64,000 nucleotides of DNA from Anastrepha obliqua (Eukaryota; Arthropoda; Insecta; Diptera; Tephritidae), in NCBI RefSeq assembly GCF_027943255.1, contig NC_072894.1:134469601-134533600 (forward strand), written 5' to 3'. The position numbers and the translations under genes are program-made. Below are positions 11,330-21,389 of this stretch, one piece after another. Within the stretch, counting starts at the first letter, position 1. Each line of letters starts with the position of its first letter. The notes below the pieces were generated by a model. The model did no database searches, was not told where the DNA came from, and saw only the letters and a list, made by a program, of their open reading frames with translations.

Positions 11330-14300
11330 GCAGTAAGTGTTGATTGAGGTATTACGAGAAAAGTTTGTCGCAAATCGCCACGCAGTACGGCGAGTACCTA
11401 TTGGCACTATTTTAGACTTTTATTTTTCCTGGAACGTAAGTTATAGGTTACTAAAATTTCATCGAAAACGGATGAATGGAGAAGACAAAGTTCAAAGTTG
11501 TAACAGAATGTTCATAGGAAAAAGTTTGAGAAGCATCTCAAAGCTGTAAAAAAAACACTTTGATTTTGGCTTTCACGCCTTGTTTGATTTTTCTTACTAT
11601 TTGTGACCTCAATATAAATAACGCCACTCCAGTCAACTGGAGTGTTTTTCAAATCTTACCCCAACGGTAACAATACAATGCTAAATTGCGTCTACAGTCC
11701 CGGTTGTAGCATCAACGGTTGAAATGATTAGTCAAGTTTAACTCGCAAATATTTGGCGCAAAGGCGCAAGAGTATGCGTAGAATATAAGATTTATATATT
11801 GTACATTTATACTTCTTTGTAAGTTTGCTAAAAAAAAATATTTTTGCTCTATCAAAAATACTAACTCAAGCAAAAAACCTTTCCATTTGAGTGATATACC
11901 CAAATTAACGGTTTTTTGACAAAGGATCAACAGGAAACGTGTACACCTCAGCTTAGTTTGGTATGCACCTCAGTTATTGGTGAAAAGCTAGCGAATAAAA
12001 TGTTAGCTCTGTACTGTAAATGGTAAATGTTTAAGCTTAAATTATTTTGGAAAAATAGTAGGTTGGACAATGCAAGAATGCATTAATTCATGCCTACTTA
12101 AAATATGTTTTTCACTAGAGAATGATTAGCGTTATGTGGCGTTCAAATTATGTGATAAATTCTTGATAAATGAAAAAATTAAAAAAAAATATTACAGCTA
12201 AAATCCTTTCAGTTCACACAAATTTATGTCGCAGTGTAGTAATTTCAGACAGGTTTTACTATTAAAATAAGCAGCTAGATTAGTTTAGGTTATGGTGGTA
12301 GTCGGTCTGTACGAACAACTCACTTAGACCTTACACGTCCGTTGCGATAGCATTGTGCTGCACGGGAACCTCATTTACTTTTCTTCGCAGAACCATTTTT
12401 GGAACCGCTAGAATGCAGCTAACTCCATCTTAAGATATAAAATATGCCGCTTCAAATTCATTTGGCAAGTTTCGCCGTTAACCAAGAAATATTACTGCTG
12501 CCTACAATTTTCACTTTTTCGAGGTTTAACTAATAACCCTTTTGTGACACCAGCGCAGGAGTCTAACAAAAATTAGATATCACTTTAGAACTCCCTGACT
12601 TTAAGGTGATTAGCAAAGTCAGCATCAAATGTGTGAAGCTGAAGAACCAATCCAACTTTAAAGCTTGCCGTATTTTCAAAGACGAATAAACGGCGAAATT
12701 CGCTGACTTCAACGGCAAATAATCATAGGCACCATAAAGAAATATGAAAAGCAGCTGAATTGTGGTTCCATTGGTTCATGATTTTCAGAAGAGAAATCCG
12801 CGTGACATCCAGAATTATTCACTAAAATAGAAAGAAAAATGTTTTGTTAGAAAATTTATTTTTGTGAATATTTGAAACTTCATAATTAAATCATGTTTAA
12901 TAAAGCATTGCCAAGTATATAAATTATTTATAAAATCTATTTTTGTAAATTAAAGCAAAACCCAAAATAAAAAAATCATTTTAATGCCTACTCAAGCCAT
13001 ATCCATCCACAAATGCTTGAGTCGGATGAAAAGTGGAAAGCGATACGCGCTTTTGAAACACGAATTATCGTAGAATTTTGCAACATTGATTGGAGGCGAA
13101 GGAATGATGCTAGACGAACACAGCAGCAAGAACAACTGACGTATTGATAAAATACAGCAAGACGAACAGCAGATGAACGTAACTGACGATTGAGCTTATT
13201 GCTCGCGACGGCCTCTAGGCGTAACTACCAAATCGGTATCCCTGTCAAATAAACCGTCGGACTTGAGATGCTTTTAGTGGGGTTAAATTTCACTTATATG
13301 ATGAGAGACGAGGCAAAGTAGATACACTTTTTTTGCATTTTCTTTTTTAATCAATTTTCTTTAAATGCATGCATTATATCTCAAGAATATTTTGTGAAAA
13401 AATCGAGTCAATCACAGCAATCTTGACGAAGCTATGAGCATTTAAGCGTCCGTTGCTCCAGGACATCTATAATTCGAACTCATGGAAATGAATATTTTCA
13501 TGTTAAAGTTAGTTTTTATAATAATTTTTATTATACCTTTTTGTTTCTTCACCTGCTCGACTTGACTCTAAAGCACTTCTCCAAGACTTGTTATTTTTGA
13601 ACTCTATAACCCCAAATCTACTGCGCCAATCGTTTTGAAATGGGAAATTTTGCTCCGTGATTCTTAAAATAATTCACTCTAAATTCCTTTTGATATCTTC
13701 CCATGCGATACAGCAAATCCAAAAATTTATTTCCATACAAATCGATCCGTCTTAATGCTCATAGTCGTAAACAGGTGTTTACAGCGGATCCAATCATTAA
13801 ATTGGACAAAGCTCTCTTACCGCACTCACTTAAGTTGTTTACGGCAACCAAAAGTAAAAGTATCTGTTTAAAATTTATGGAACAATTTAATCCTCTAACT
13901 GCCTTTTTTAAGGAACTTTCTTTATACTTATTTTAAGAAAGGGTGTAAGATGCTTATTTAGGTAGGAGGTCGTGGGCTAAAATGTACACAGAAAAATTAA
14001 TCGTTATTCATTCTTCTATAAAAGCTGAGGACAGAAATATTGTTCGAATTCGTTTTATATGGTTTTGGCAGAGCTTCTCCTCCAAATTTCTTCATAAAAA
14101 ACAGTAATACAGTGCTCTATGGCATACTTTCTGTTAAAAAAGTAACGGAAAATGATACTTTAAAAGTCTGTCTGGGTTGTCAAAAGTTAAATCCAAATTT
14201 GAGACCGTAAATCAAGAATATTATTGGAAATTGTGTGGCGTTCGAAAGGAAGGTCAATTTCATCATCACCTTCATAGTTTTCTTTATCTCCCAATGGAGT

Positions 14301-16174
14301 AATTACCGATTTAGTGAAAGTAAACTGTTGCTTCTGATACCACGTCAACGCAGCATCTTACGAGGCTACTATTGTGAATGAATTTCTTGCCAATAACTCT
14401 ACGAATAAATATCAACGAATAGTCACCGTTTTTCATCCAAAAATTTCGCTTTTCAAAACTCAAATTACCACATTGAGGCACCCGTTATCAGATGATAGAA
14501 CACATAAAAGAAAATTCACAGCGTGAATTGAAGTCCATTTCGAAAAATGTGGGCTTATTTTAAAGGCAATATAAGAAATTTTAAAACATAATAAATATTT
14601 AGTTTGTGTTTTATTGAGGAAATTTCCCTCAATTTTATTTATTTATATTTTTATACTTTATTTTATTATAGTTTGTGTTTTCTTGAGGAGTTCCTGTTAA
14701 TTTTTTGACAGAATACAAATGTGACTATGTGCCTTGGAAATTTCTAAATTCTCAGAGCGAATGACACAATATATTGTACATATGTACATATGTAGGTATG
14801 TATGTGTGTACTCATACAACTAACAACACGTAGAATCAGCAAAAAGTTATAGAAATCAAAAACGCCCAGCATAGACAAACGTACGTGCTGTTCTTGCAGC
14901 ATCAACACCGAGGCATTCAAAGTTTTGCCTGGAATCGGGCGTTGAGTAAATACGAGTATTCAGTTGTGATGCAAAAAAAAGAACAGAACAACAACAAAAC
15001 AACGTGCAGCCGCTTCCTCTGGAACACGAACTTGACAGGCGAAGTGAGAAAATACAAAATATGTCGAAAAGAAAAATTCTTTGTATACCTAAAACTGCAA
15101 TGTTTTTTTCCTTTTGCAACAAATTGCTGCAACATTTCAGTTGCAATAAGGAACAACTTTTTGACCCGGCCTATTAAATGGTGGCAGCAGCAACAACAAA
15201 GAAGGGAGAGCAGTGTCCAATCGTTAGACGTTAGTGCCAGAATTTAGCAACTACAACAATCACGACCAACAGCAATTATGGCAATAAAGTTGCAACTGAA
15301 CAAAAGGCAAGCCATCCACGGAAGTGGTCAAATGAGGCAGCGGCAGCGGGCGAAGGTGTGAAGACAAAGAAAGGCAAGAAAATACAAAACGTAATAGTTG
15401 TGTGCCTTGTGACCGCAGCCCATCAACGCCCTTCATTACAGCAACACTGTGGCCAGTCATTACCAAGCCCATCAAAATTATGTTGCTAGATGGCAATGAC
15501 ATCAGAAACACTACCCGCAACACTATCTCTATTAAGAATTTCTGGTCTCTGTATGTGTGTGTGTATGTTTGTCTATGTTTGTATGTATGTTTGCCTATTT
15601 TTGTATGCGCCAGCGTAAAGAGATATTGGCTGGCTTTTCGTAAGTCTAACCTACTGGGATTTTATGTGGTCATAAATGAGCTGTAAGTTGTGTCGGTCTA
15701 GGCTGCCGTGACCTTTGCGGCCTTGTTATTGTACGTAACTGCCAAAAGTTTTTACTACACATAAAAGCGTAATAAAAAAATTAAATGCACAGATACCACA
15801 AAAACTTCAGCGTGATATTTTTGTTTTTATTTTTTGTGTTTTTTTGTATTTGTGCCTTTTTTTGGTTAATTCAACCTCGTAACAGATCTTTCATCTTTAA
15901 CGGCGTGAAAATTATTTCGATAGTCATTCAACAAACAAAATAATTGGAATAAAACACAATTTTTTTCTACTTCCACAAATTGCACAGCATTTAAGGGGCT
16001 AGGAGACAGTAGAATTTTTTTTTTGACAAACTAATGTACATACAAATATGTGTATGACCGTCGTAGTGCAGATATGAAATAAATAAATTGCTTTGTAAGC
16101 GGAAAATATTCTTACAATATATTTGCAAAACTATTTAATAAAAGGATTGGAGTTGGAAAAATGTCACAGTAAAG
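11330..16174. other. Long stretch without a recognised gene
   Basis: Mostly AT-rich, unique-looking DNA. A minus-strand segment at about 14365-14170 reads well (LPFERHTISNNILDLRSQ), but I cannot assign it. A TG/TATG-rich microsatellite lies at 15548-15600. The overlapping frames at 14856-15686 run on both strands and have no motif. Confidence 0.4.
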
Positions 16175-16503
16175 GGCCTTTCAAAAACGCGTTTAGATGC
16201 TGGTTTATGGTAAAATACGTAAAAATTCGATTCTTTCAAGTTTAATTTTCACTATTTTCATTCAAAATACGGCTCTTAAAAATTATATGGGAAAGATGAC
16301 TTAATTTATTGTAAATGTCCATCGTGAGCATCCACTACAGGTAAAATCCGCCAAACAGTCGCTTCATGAATGTCTAATTTTTGAGATCGTCGAGATATCG
16401 ATGCTGGAGGTTATTCAGCATTATTTTGTGCTATAGCAGCAATATTCTCAACAGAACGTTTGGTTTGAATAGTTTTTGGTCTACTAGTCCTTTTTCTATC
16501 CTT
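16175..16503 (-). mobile_element. Mariner remnant with helix-turn-helix segment
   Basis: The minus strand between about 16503 and 16330 reads RPKTIQTKRSVENIAAIAQ, a stop, then SISRRSQKLDIHEATVWRIL. This is the second helix-turn-helix of a mariner/Tc1-type transposase and resembles the DD41D copy at 46687-47298 (RSRAAENIAVVAERV, SIPRRSLELG). The plus-strand left end at 16173-16185 (TA then AAGGGCCTTTC) resembles the TIRs of that family. The catalytic domain is absent. The fragment stops where the jockey-like LINE fragment begins, around 16500-16560. Confidence 0.65.
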
Positions 16504-16559
16504 TTACTGTGTTCACAGTAATAGCAGTACGATATCTTGCATATTTTTGGGTTTTTATT

Positions 16560-17640
16560 TATTTTTTCATTTTACCACTTAACATATTTAATATCCTTAA
16601 AAGCTACATGACTGATAGACACTTCTTCATAAAATACAATGATGAGTGCTCTGAAATCTTGACGGCGACAGCTGGGGTACCTCAAGGAAGCGTACTGGGC
16701 CCCACACTATGATATATTTAGTGTACACAGCAGATATACCAACGCCAACTACTCGAGGATCAATGTTAGCTACATTTTCAGACGACACAGTTTTAATATC
16801 AGCTAACAACAATGAAGAAGCAGCAACAAAAACACTGCAAGATACGCTATCAGCTACAACACAATGGTTTGAAAAATCGGGCATTGAGGTCAATAAAGAC
16901 AAAACGCAACATGTAATATACGCGAAGAGAAAATCTGCAAGACATCCAATCCAAATTAACGGAGAAGTCATAAAAATACACTCATGTGCAAAATATCTGG
17001 GCATAACGATTGACTCAAAACTCACATGGAAAAAACACATACTAAGCAAGAGAAACGAGATGGAAAACAAATTCCGACAACTCTACTGGCTACTAGGAAA
17101 TCAATCAACCCTCAGCTTATTTAATAAACAAATGATATACAAATCAATAATCAGACCGACATGGACCTACGGACTAGAAATTTGGGGGACTGCCAGTCAA
17201 TCAAACCTACAAATCATACAAAGAAGTCAATCTAAGATGCTAAGGACAATCACAAGCGCAAATTGGTACATAAGAAATTACGATATTCACCGCGACCTCG
17301 GCATAGACACTATCACTGAAACAGTAAAAAGAAGCAGCAGTAAGCATATCTTGCGACTATTAGAGCACAAAAACTATGCAGTGAGACTGATATCGGAAAT
17401 GGAACTTCGACCAAGAAGACTAAAGCGCAAAACACCCACAGATCTTGCTCGTACTGTAATATAAATAAAATTGTAGAAAACTATATTGTGCTAGTAAAAT
17501 TGTAACTAAATGATACCAAAGGCAATAATGTTCCTTTCCAAAGGGAAGGTACATTTTAATTCCAAACCCTAACACCAATTACTTATTGTTAATATTAACA
17601 GAGTGTAATTTATCATATAATGGAAATAAAAATAAAAAAA
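16560..17640 (+). mobile_element. 5'-truncated LINE of the jockey clade
   Basis: The fragment begins inside the reverse transcriptase, keeps the C-terminal half of ORF2, and ends in a 3' region that finishes A-rich near 17620-17640. Strong 5' truncation is normal for LINE insertions made by target-primed reverse transcription. One frameshift near 16705 splits the coding region. Confidence 0.85.
16709..17464 (+). pseudogene. Jockey-type reverse transcriptase C-terminal half
   Basis: The 251-codon frame continues from SYMTDRHFFIKYNDE and AGVPQGSVLGPTL (motif B), which lie in another frame just upstream (16509-16712). It contains FSDDTVLI, the motif C box with the catalytic Asp pair; the usual residue before it is Ala, here Ser. 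It then has CAKYLGITIDSKLTWKKH and IIRPTWTYGLEIWG, typical of the jockey clade thumb, and ends at a normal-looking C-terminus (PTDLARTVI). Apart from the frameshift and missing 5' part, it has no stops, suggesting moderate age. Confidence 0.9.
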
Positions 17641-17801
17641 CTATTGTTCATGCTACCAAAATATCCATATAATTCAAGGTTCCAAACTTTGCAAAAAGTA
17701 AAAAAAAATATAGAACAAATTCTCATGAAATTTTCAAATACAATAATTTGGTCAGAATTTCTAGAAAAATTTTTAGTGCTCATTTTTGTAGCCCATTTAA
17801 T

Positions 17802-17825
17802 TATATATATATATATATATATATA
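17802..17825. repeat. (AT)n microsatellite, SINE tail
   Basis: About 12 AT units lie directly at the 3' end of the minus-strand SINE. The copy at 61812 has a similar TA-rich run in the same place. Confidence 0.85.
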
Positions 17826-18113
17826 ATTGGTGCGTACACCCTTTTTGGGGTGTTTGGCCGAGCTTCTAATCCTATTTGTGGTGTGCTTCTTGATTTTGCT
17901 CCACAAATGGAGGGACCTACAGTTTGAAGCCGACTCCGAACGGCAGATATTTTTATGAGGAGCTTTTTCATGGCAGAAATACACTCGGAGGCTTGCCATT
18001 GCCTGCCAAGGGGGGACCGCTATTATAAAAATCTTTTTCTTAATTTTGGTGTTTCACCGAGATTCGAACCGAAGTTCTCTCTGTGAATTCCGAATGGCTA
18101 CGGCGGCCGTTAA
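17826..18113 (-). mobile_element. tRNA-derived SINE, copy 1
   Basis: Read on the minus strand, the element starts GGCCGCCGTAGCC (tRNA-like head with an A-box-like start) and carries GGTTCGAATCTCGG at about 18056-18070, a good pol III B box. It then has a body shared with 39575-39848 (for example CCATTTGTGG and GGTCCCTCC), and ends in an (AT)n tail at 17802-17825. The head between the A and B boxes is shortened compared with the copy at 61812-62003. No protein is encoded; mobilisation would rely on a LINE. Confidence 0.75.
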
Positions 18114-18734
18114 TTTTGGCCTAATAAAATACAGGCTTCAACTGGCTTAAAATTTGCGCTGATTTTTGACATTTTTTTTCTTTTATTTATTTACTACAAT
18201 AATTTTTTTTTTTTGTTTTTTGTTGACGCATTATCTTCCATATACCGAAAGTTTCAAATCTTCTTATATTTTTTCAAAACTCAACACGATTTTTGAAGTA
18301 CTTCTGACTTACACTTTGTTATACCAAATTTAAATGGGCTATAAATTTGCATACCCGAAGTTTTTCTTAAAATTCTGTTTAAATAATTCGATTATTCCAA
18401 TTTTCCAAAAATTTGTGTGAAGTGTAAAATTTTAAGTCTTATGGTTTTTATTGCAGTATTTTGTAGCCCATTAAATTTTGGTTCTATAAAGCGCAAGCTT
18501 CAAGTGGCTTAAAGTTTGCGCTGAGTTTTGACATATTTATTTTATTTCTTTATGGCCCCTATTATGAGCTGGATTCGATTTCGATATTCGTTGGTTGTCG
18601 AAGATCGAAAATCGAATGTCAATTTGGTATTATGAGCGGTGCAGCCCTGTCGAAATTTTCGTTGTATACCGAATTTAGAGTCGAATGCAATTTTGCTTTC
18701 GATTGTGTAGCGTATTGTGGGAAAACTTGTTAAA

Positions 18735-19117
18735 ATGTAAGTTGTTTGCGATTATTTATGGTTTTATAGTAACCAAATAATAAATATACATATACTAATT
18801 TTGTTAATTTTATGCAGGTCGAAAGTCGTGAGTACCAAACAGCAATTAGAAAGGCTAGTTTCATTAATGGAAGAGAATCCACAATTCGCAAAAGGGATTT
18901 GCACCAAAGTTCAAGCAGCAAAAAAATGAGAGGAATTTACAACGGAGCTGAATTGCTTGGGACCACCAGTTAGAACGGCAGCAAAATGAATTAAGGTTAA
19001 TAATGGTTTTTTTTTGTGATGTTTATAGAAATACATTTTTATTTTCCCTTGGCAGGTATGGGCTGAAATACGTAGCGGAACTGAAATACATATTTTTTTC
19101 GAATGACGAATAATTGA
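18735..19117 (+). pseudogene. Harbinger Myb/SANT-like accessory protein, three exons, two stops
   Basis: In this superfamily a Myb/SANT-like DNA-binding protein helps bring the transposase to the element. Here the ATG at 18735-18737 overlaps a donor site: the coding sequence runs AT, intron (GTAAGT at 18737 to AG at 18817), then G, TCG, AAA, giving MSKVVSTKQQLERLVS, then LMEENPQFAKGICTKVQ. A second intron runs from 18996 (GT) to 19055 (AG), followed by VWAEIRSGTEI. Two TGA codons, at 18927 and 18987, fall where a Trp is expected in this domain (before EEF and before IK), so both are single G-to-A changes of TGG. The product is inactive. Confidence 0.75.
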
Positions 19118-19210
19118 ATAAAGAAAATTTATAACAAAAATAAAACAGAAACTGGGGCGTAAAGGTTTCTATTTAATACTTTTTAGATTTTTCTATAATA
19201 TTCTAAGAAT

Positions 19211-19726
19211 TTAATTTCTTAAGCTGTATTTGCTATAAAAATGTGCTTTTCTTTGTTGCAGATCAGCCTCTGTACTACTAAATTGTATCCATCTTTGGCA
19301 AATATAATTTTCCAGGACATCTATTATTTCCGATAGCACAACAGACACAGTGGGTTGAGCAAGTCCTAGCATACCTTCATTACCAATACTCAATTGGTAC
19401 GATCCCTGAGCATAAAATCGCAGAACTGTGGCTAGCTTTAAAATATTTGGAATGGATTTAGCTCTGGTGCACTGCTGCAACTTGTTTTCTGTACTGGACC
19501 GTAGGTTCATAAACGCCTCTTTAGATAATCTAAAGTTGTTAAAAAATCTGTAAGGAAATTTCTGTAATATTAAGTACGTCAACACATTTTAAAAATTCTA
19601 AACGTACTCAGTGGAAGTCATTTCTAGGGGGTTGGATGCGTCCCTCTACTATTTTCTACTTCTAGCTAGTTCCACTAATCTTTCATCGTCCGATGAATCG
19701 TTGAACCACAACTCCGTTGTACTCAT
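19211..19726 (-). pseudogene. Harbinger transposase, N-terminal part only
   Basis: A first exon starts MSTTELWFNDSSDDERLVEL (ATG complement at 19724-19726) and is broken by two TAG codons. An intron with donor GTACG at 19607 leads to a second exon from 19547. That exon reads FRLSKEAFMNLRSS, then NILKLATVLRFYAQGSYQL and GLAQPTVSVVLSEIID, the helix-turn-helix region characteristic of HARBI1-like transposases. The frame then ends after QRWIQFSSTEADLQQRKAHF. The DDE catalytic domain that should follow is missing, so this is a deletion derivative that could move only with help in trans. Confidence 0.85.
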
Positions 19727-20029
19727 TTTCACAAAAAATACTTTTTTTAACTTTTAAAAATATTGTTAGCAAAGAATTTCAACACAATCGGTTTTTCTTT
19801 TATTTTGATTTGCTGTATCAGCTGAGAAAAAATTATCTATTGTAAATGCGTCGAGTGATCGAAATTCACAATAGTCCTATTCTTCAACGAATGAGCACCA
19901 TAATACCAAATGAAAATTCGTTCGATCAGCACTTTCGACTACAGTCGAAGATCGAATGTTGCTCATAATAAGGGCCTATTTTTTCATTAATTTATTATGT
20001 TTATTTATTTCTTTTTTTTTATGACGGTG

Positions 20030-20762
20030 CACAGTGCGGCCGATTCCCGAAAAGCTGGCCAAAACTCAAAAAATTAAGTAATTGATTCAAAATTTCTTAC
20101 TCGGGGGTTGTCGGGGTCGCTGATTACGAATTTGATCTTAAAATTTTGAAAATCCACCCCCTTCCACCACTATTGGCCACCCCCTCACGTGAAATAGCGT
20201 ATATTCTAGAACATAATCAAGATGCATGTAAATTTATATGTTTTCGGGGTCGCAAGGTAGCAAGTGGTAGCAGCTGAATCTTATTTTATTCAGTAACCAT
20301 TACTTTTTTGAGTAACCTTTAATAGGTTTCAAAGCAGCGTATGACGGCGTTGTATTACTATACAGTTTGAAAACTCAAATTTTATAAAAAAAATTGCAAA
20401 AAATGTATCTACGTATTGCTGCAGCTAAAAATTTTGTGTCGAGGTATTGATATGTACTAAAGATTTCTCGTATTTTACTAACCTTCCGAAGATGATTCCA
20501 TTTGGTTTTGTTCAATTTACTCCATTACAAAATCTTTCAAATATGTACAACTTTCACTATTCATCGACAGTAATGCGATGCTCAAACGAAGGCCACGTTG
20601 CGACTGAAAATACAGAGGATACTTAGGGTACAGGACGTTGCTATGAACGGTTTTCACTACTCAAGGCATTACTGTAGCCAACCCAAAGACAAAAAAACTC
20701 TATCTAGAAACTTTTTTTTCGACTTTTGGCCAGCTTTTTGGGAATCGGCCGCACTGTGCTGT
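20030..20762. mobile_element. TIR element without recognised transposase
   Basis: The two ends form terminal inverted repeats of about 37 bp with about two mismatches: the left begins GCACAGTGCGGCCGATTCCC and the right end is its reverse complement with A for G further in (CCAAAAAGCTGGCC). CAGTG inside the tip is reminiscent of hAT elements, but no 8-bp duplication was seen, so the superfamily is open. The 62-codon frame at 20598-20786 runs through the right terminal repeat and is not a convincing gene. The element sits in unit 2 of the tandem array. Confidence 0.7.
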
Positions 20763-21389
20763 GTTATGTATTTTTTTTTCATATAGTGAACGCCTCAAAT
20801 TTTTTATGGAGAAAATGCACAAGACCGCTTTTAAAAAAATTATCAAAAATTAACACGAGATTTGAGTCACATGGGACTTACACTTTATTCTAATATATTG
20901 ATTGGGCTGTATAGTAAAACTACTTGCCCGAAATTCTTCTAAAAATGCTAATTGAAAAGTCAAAAATTTTGAATTTTTCAACATTTTTCACAAAATTTGA
21001 AACTTTAAGTTTTATGTTTTTTGTTGCAGTATTTTTTAAATTTTGATACGATAAAATGTTAGTTTCAAGTGACTAAAAATTTGCACTGATTTTTGACATT
21101 TTTATTTTATATTATTTTCATTTAATTTTTCATTTCATTTATATTATTTTCATTTTGTTTTTTGTTGACGGTGTTGAGTATTTTCTTCGATATGCCGAAT
21201 GCTTTTAATTTTCTTTATATAACAATAACAAATTTCAATGGGCTATAAACCTGCGTACTCGAAATTTTTCTTAAACTTCTGAATAAAAAGTTTGAAGATC
21301 TGAATTTTTGAAAAAATTTTACAAGGTTTGAAATTTTAAGTTTTATGGCGCTTGGTTATTATAAACTATATTTTTATAAAAAATAAAAA

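Larger units (their letters stand above)
18554..19976. mobile_element. PIF/Harbinger DNA transposon, internally deleted
   Basis: The left end GGCCCCTATTATGAGC and the reverse complement of the right end, GGCCCTTATTATGAGC, differ at one base. TAT flanks both sides, compatible with the 3-bp target duplication of Harbinger elements. Imperfect similarity continues inward for some 90 bp (TCGAAGATCGAA, TTTGGTATTATG). The element carries the two genes typical of the superfamily, a Myb/SANT-like gene on the plus strand and a transposase on the minus strand, facing each other. At 1423 bp it is about half the usual size, because the transposase lacks its catalytic domain. Confidence 0.88.
18112..21380. 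repeat. Divergent tandem array of a roughly 350-400 bp unit, interrupted twice
   Basis: Three related units are visible. Each contains, in order, a segment like TTTGCGCTGATTTTTGACAT, a TTGACG..TT segment, a GGGCTATAAA..TGC..ACCCGAA segment, and a TTTTAAGTTTTATG segment. Unit 1 covers about 18112-18480 and unit 3 about 21035-21380. Unit 2 is split: it begins near 18480, is broken by the Harbinger element (18554-19976) and by the TIR element (20030-20762), and resumes to about 21030. Related single copies occur near 45225-45605 and 58600-58720. No coding capacity is seen. Confidence 0.65.

Noticed and set aside
12270..12440. Possible LINE untranslated region (GTCGGTCTGTACGAACA..)
   Set aside because: It looked familiar from repeats in fly genomes, but no second copy in the window and no adjacent coding part supports it.
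14856..15247. Overlapping frames of 79-120 codons on both strands
   Set aside because: Opposite-strand shadows without motifs, Gln- and Lys-rich from CAA/AAA runs.
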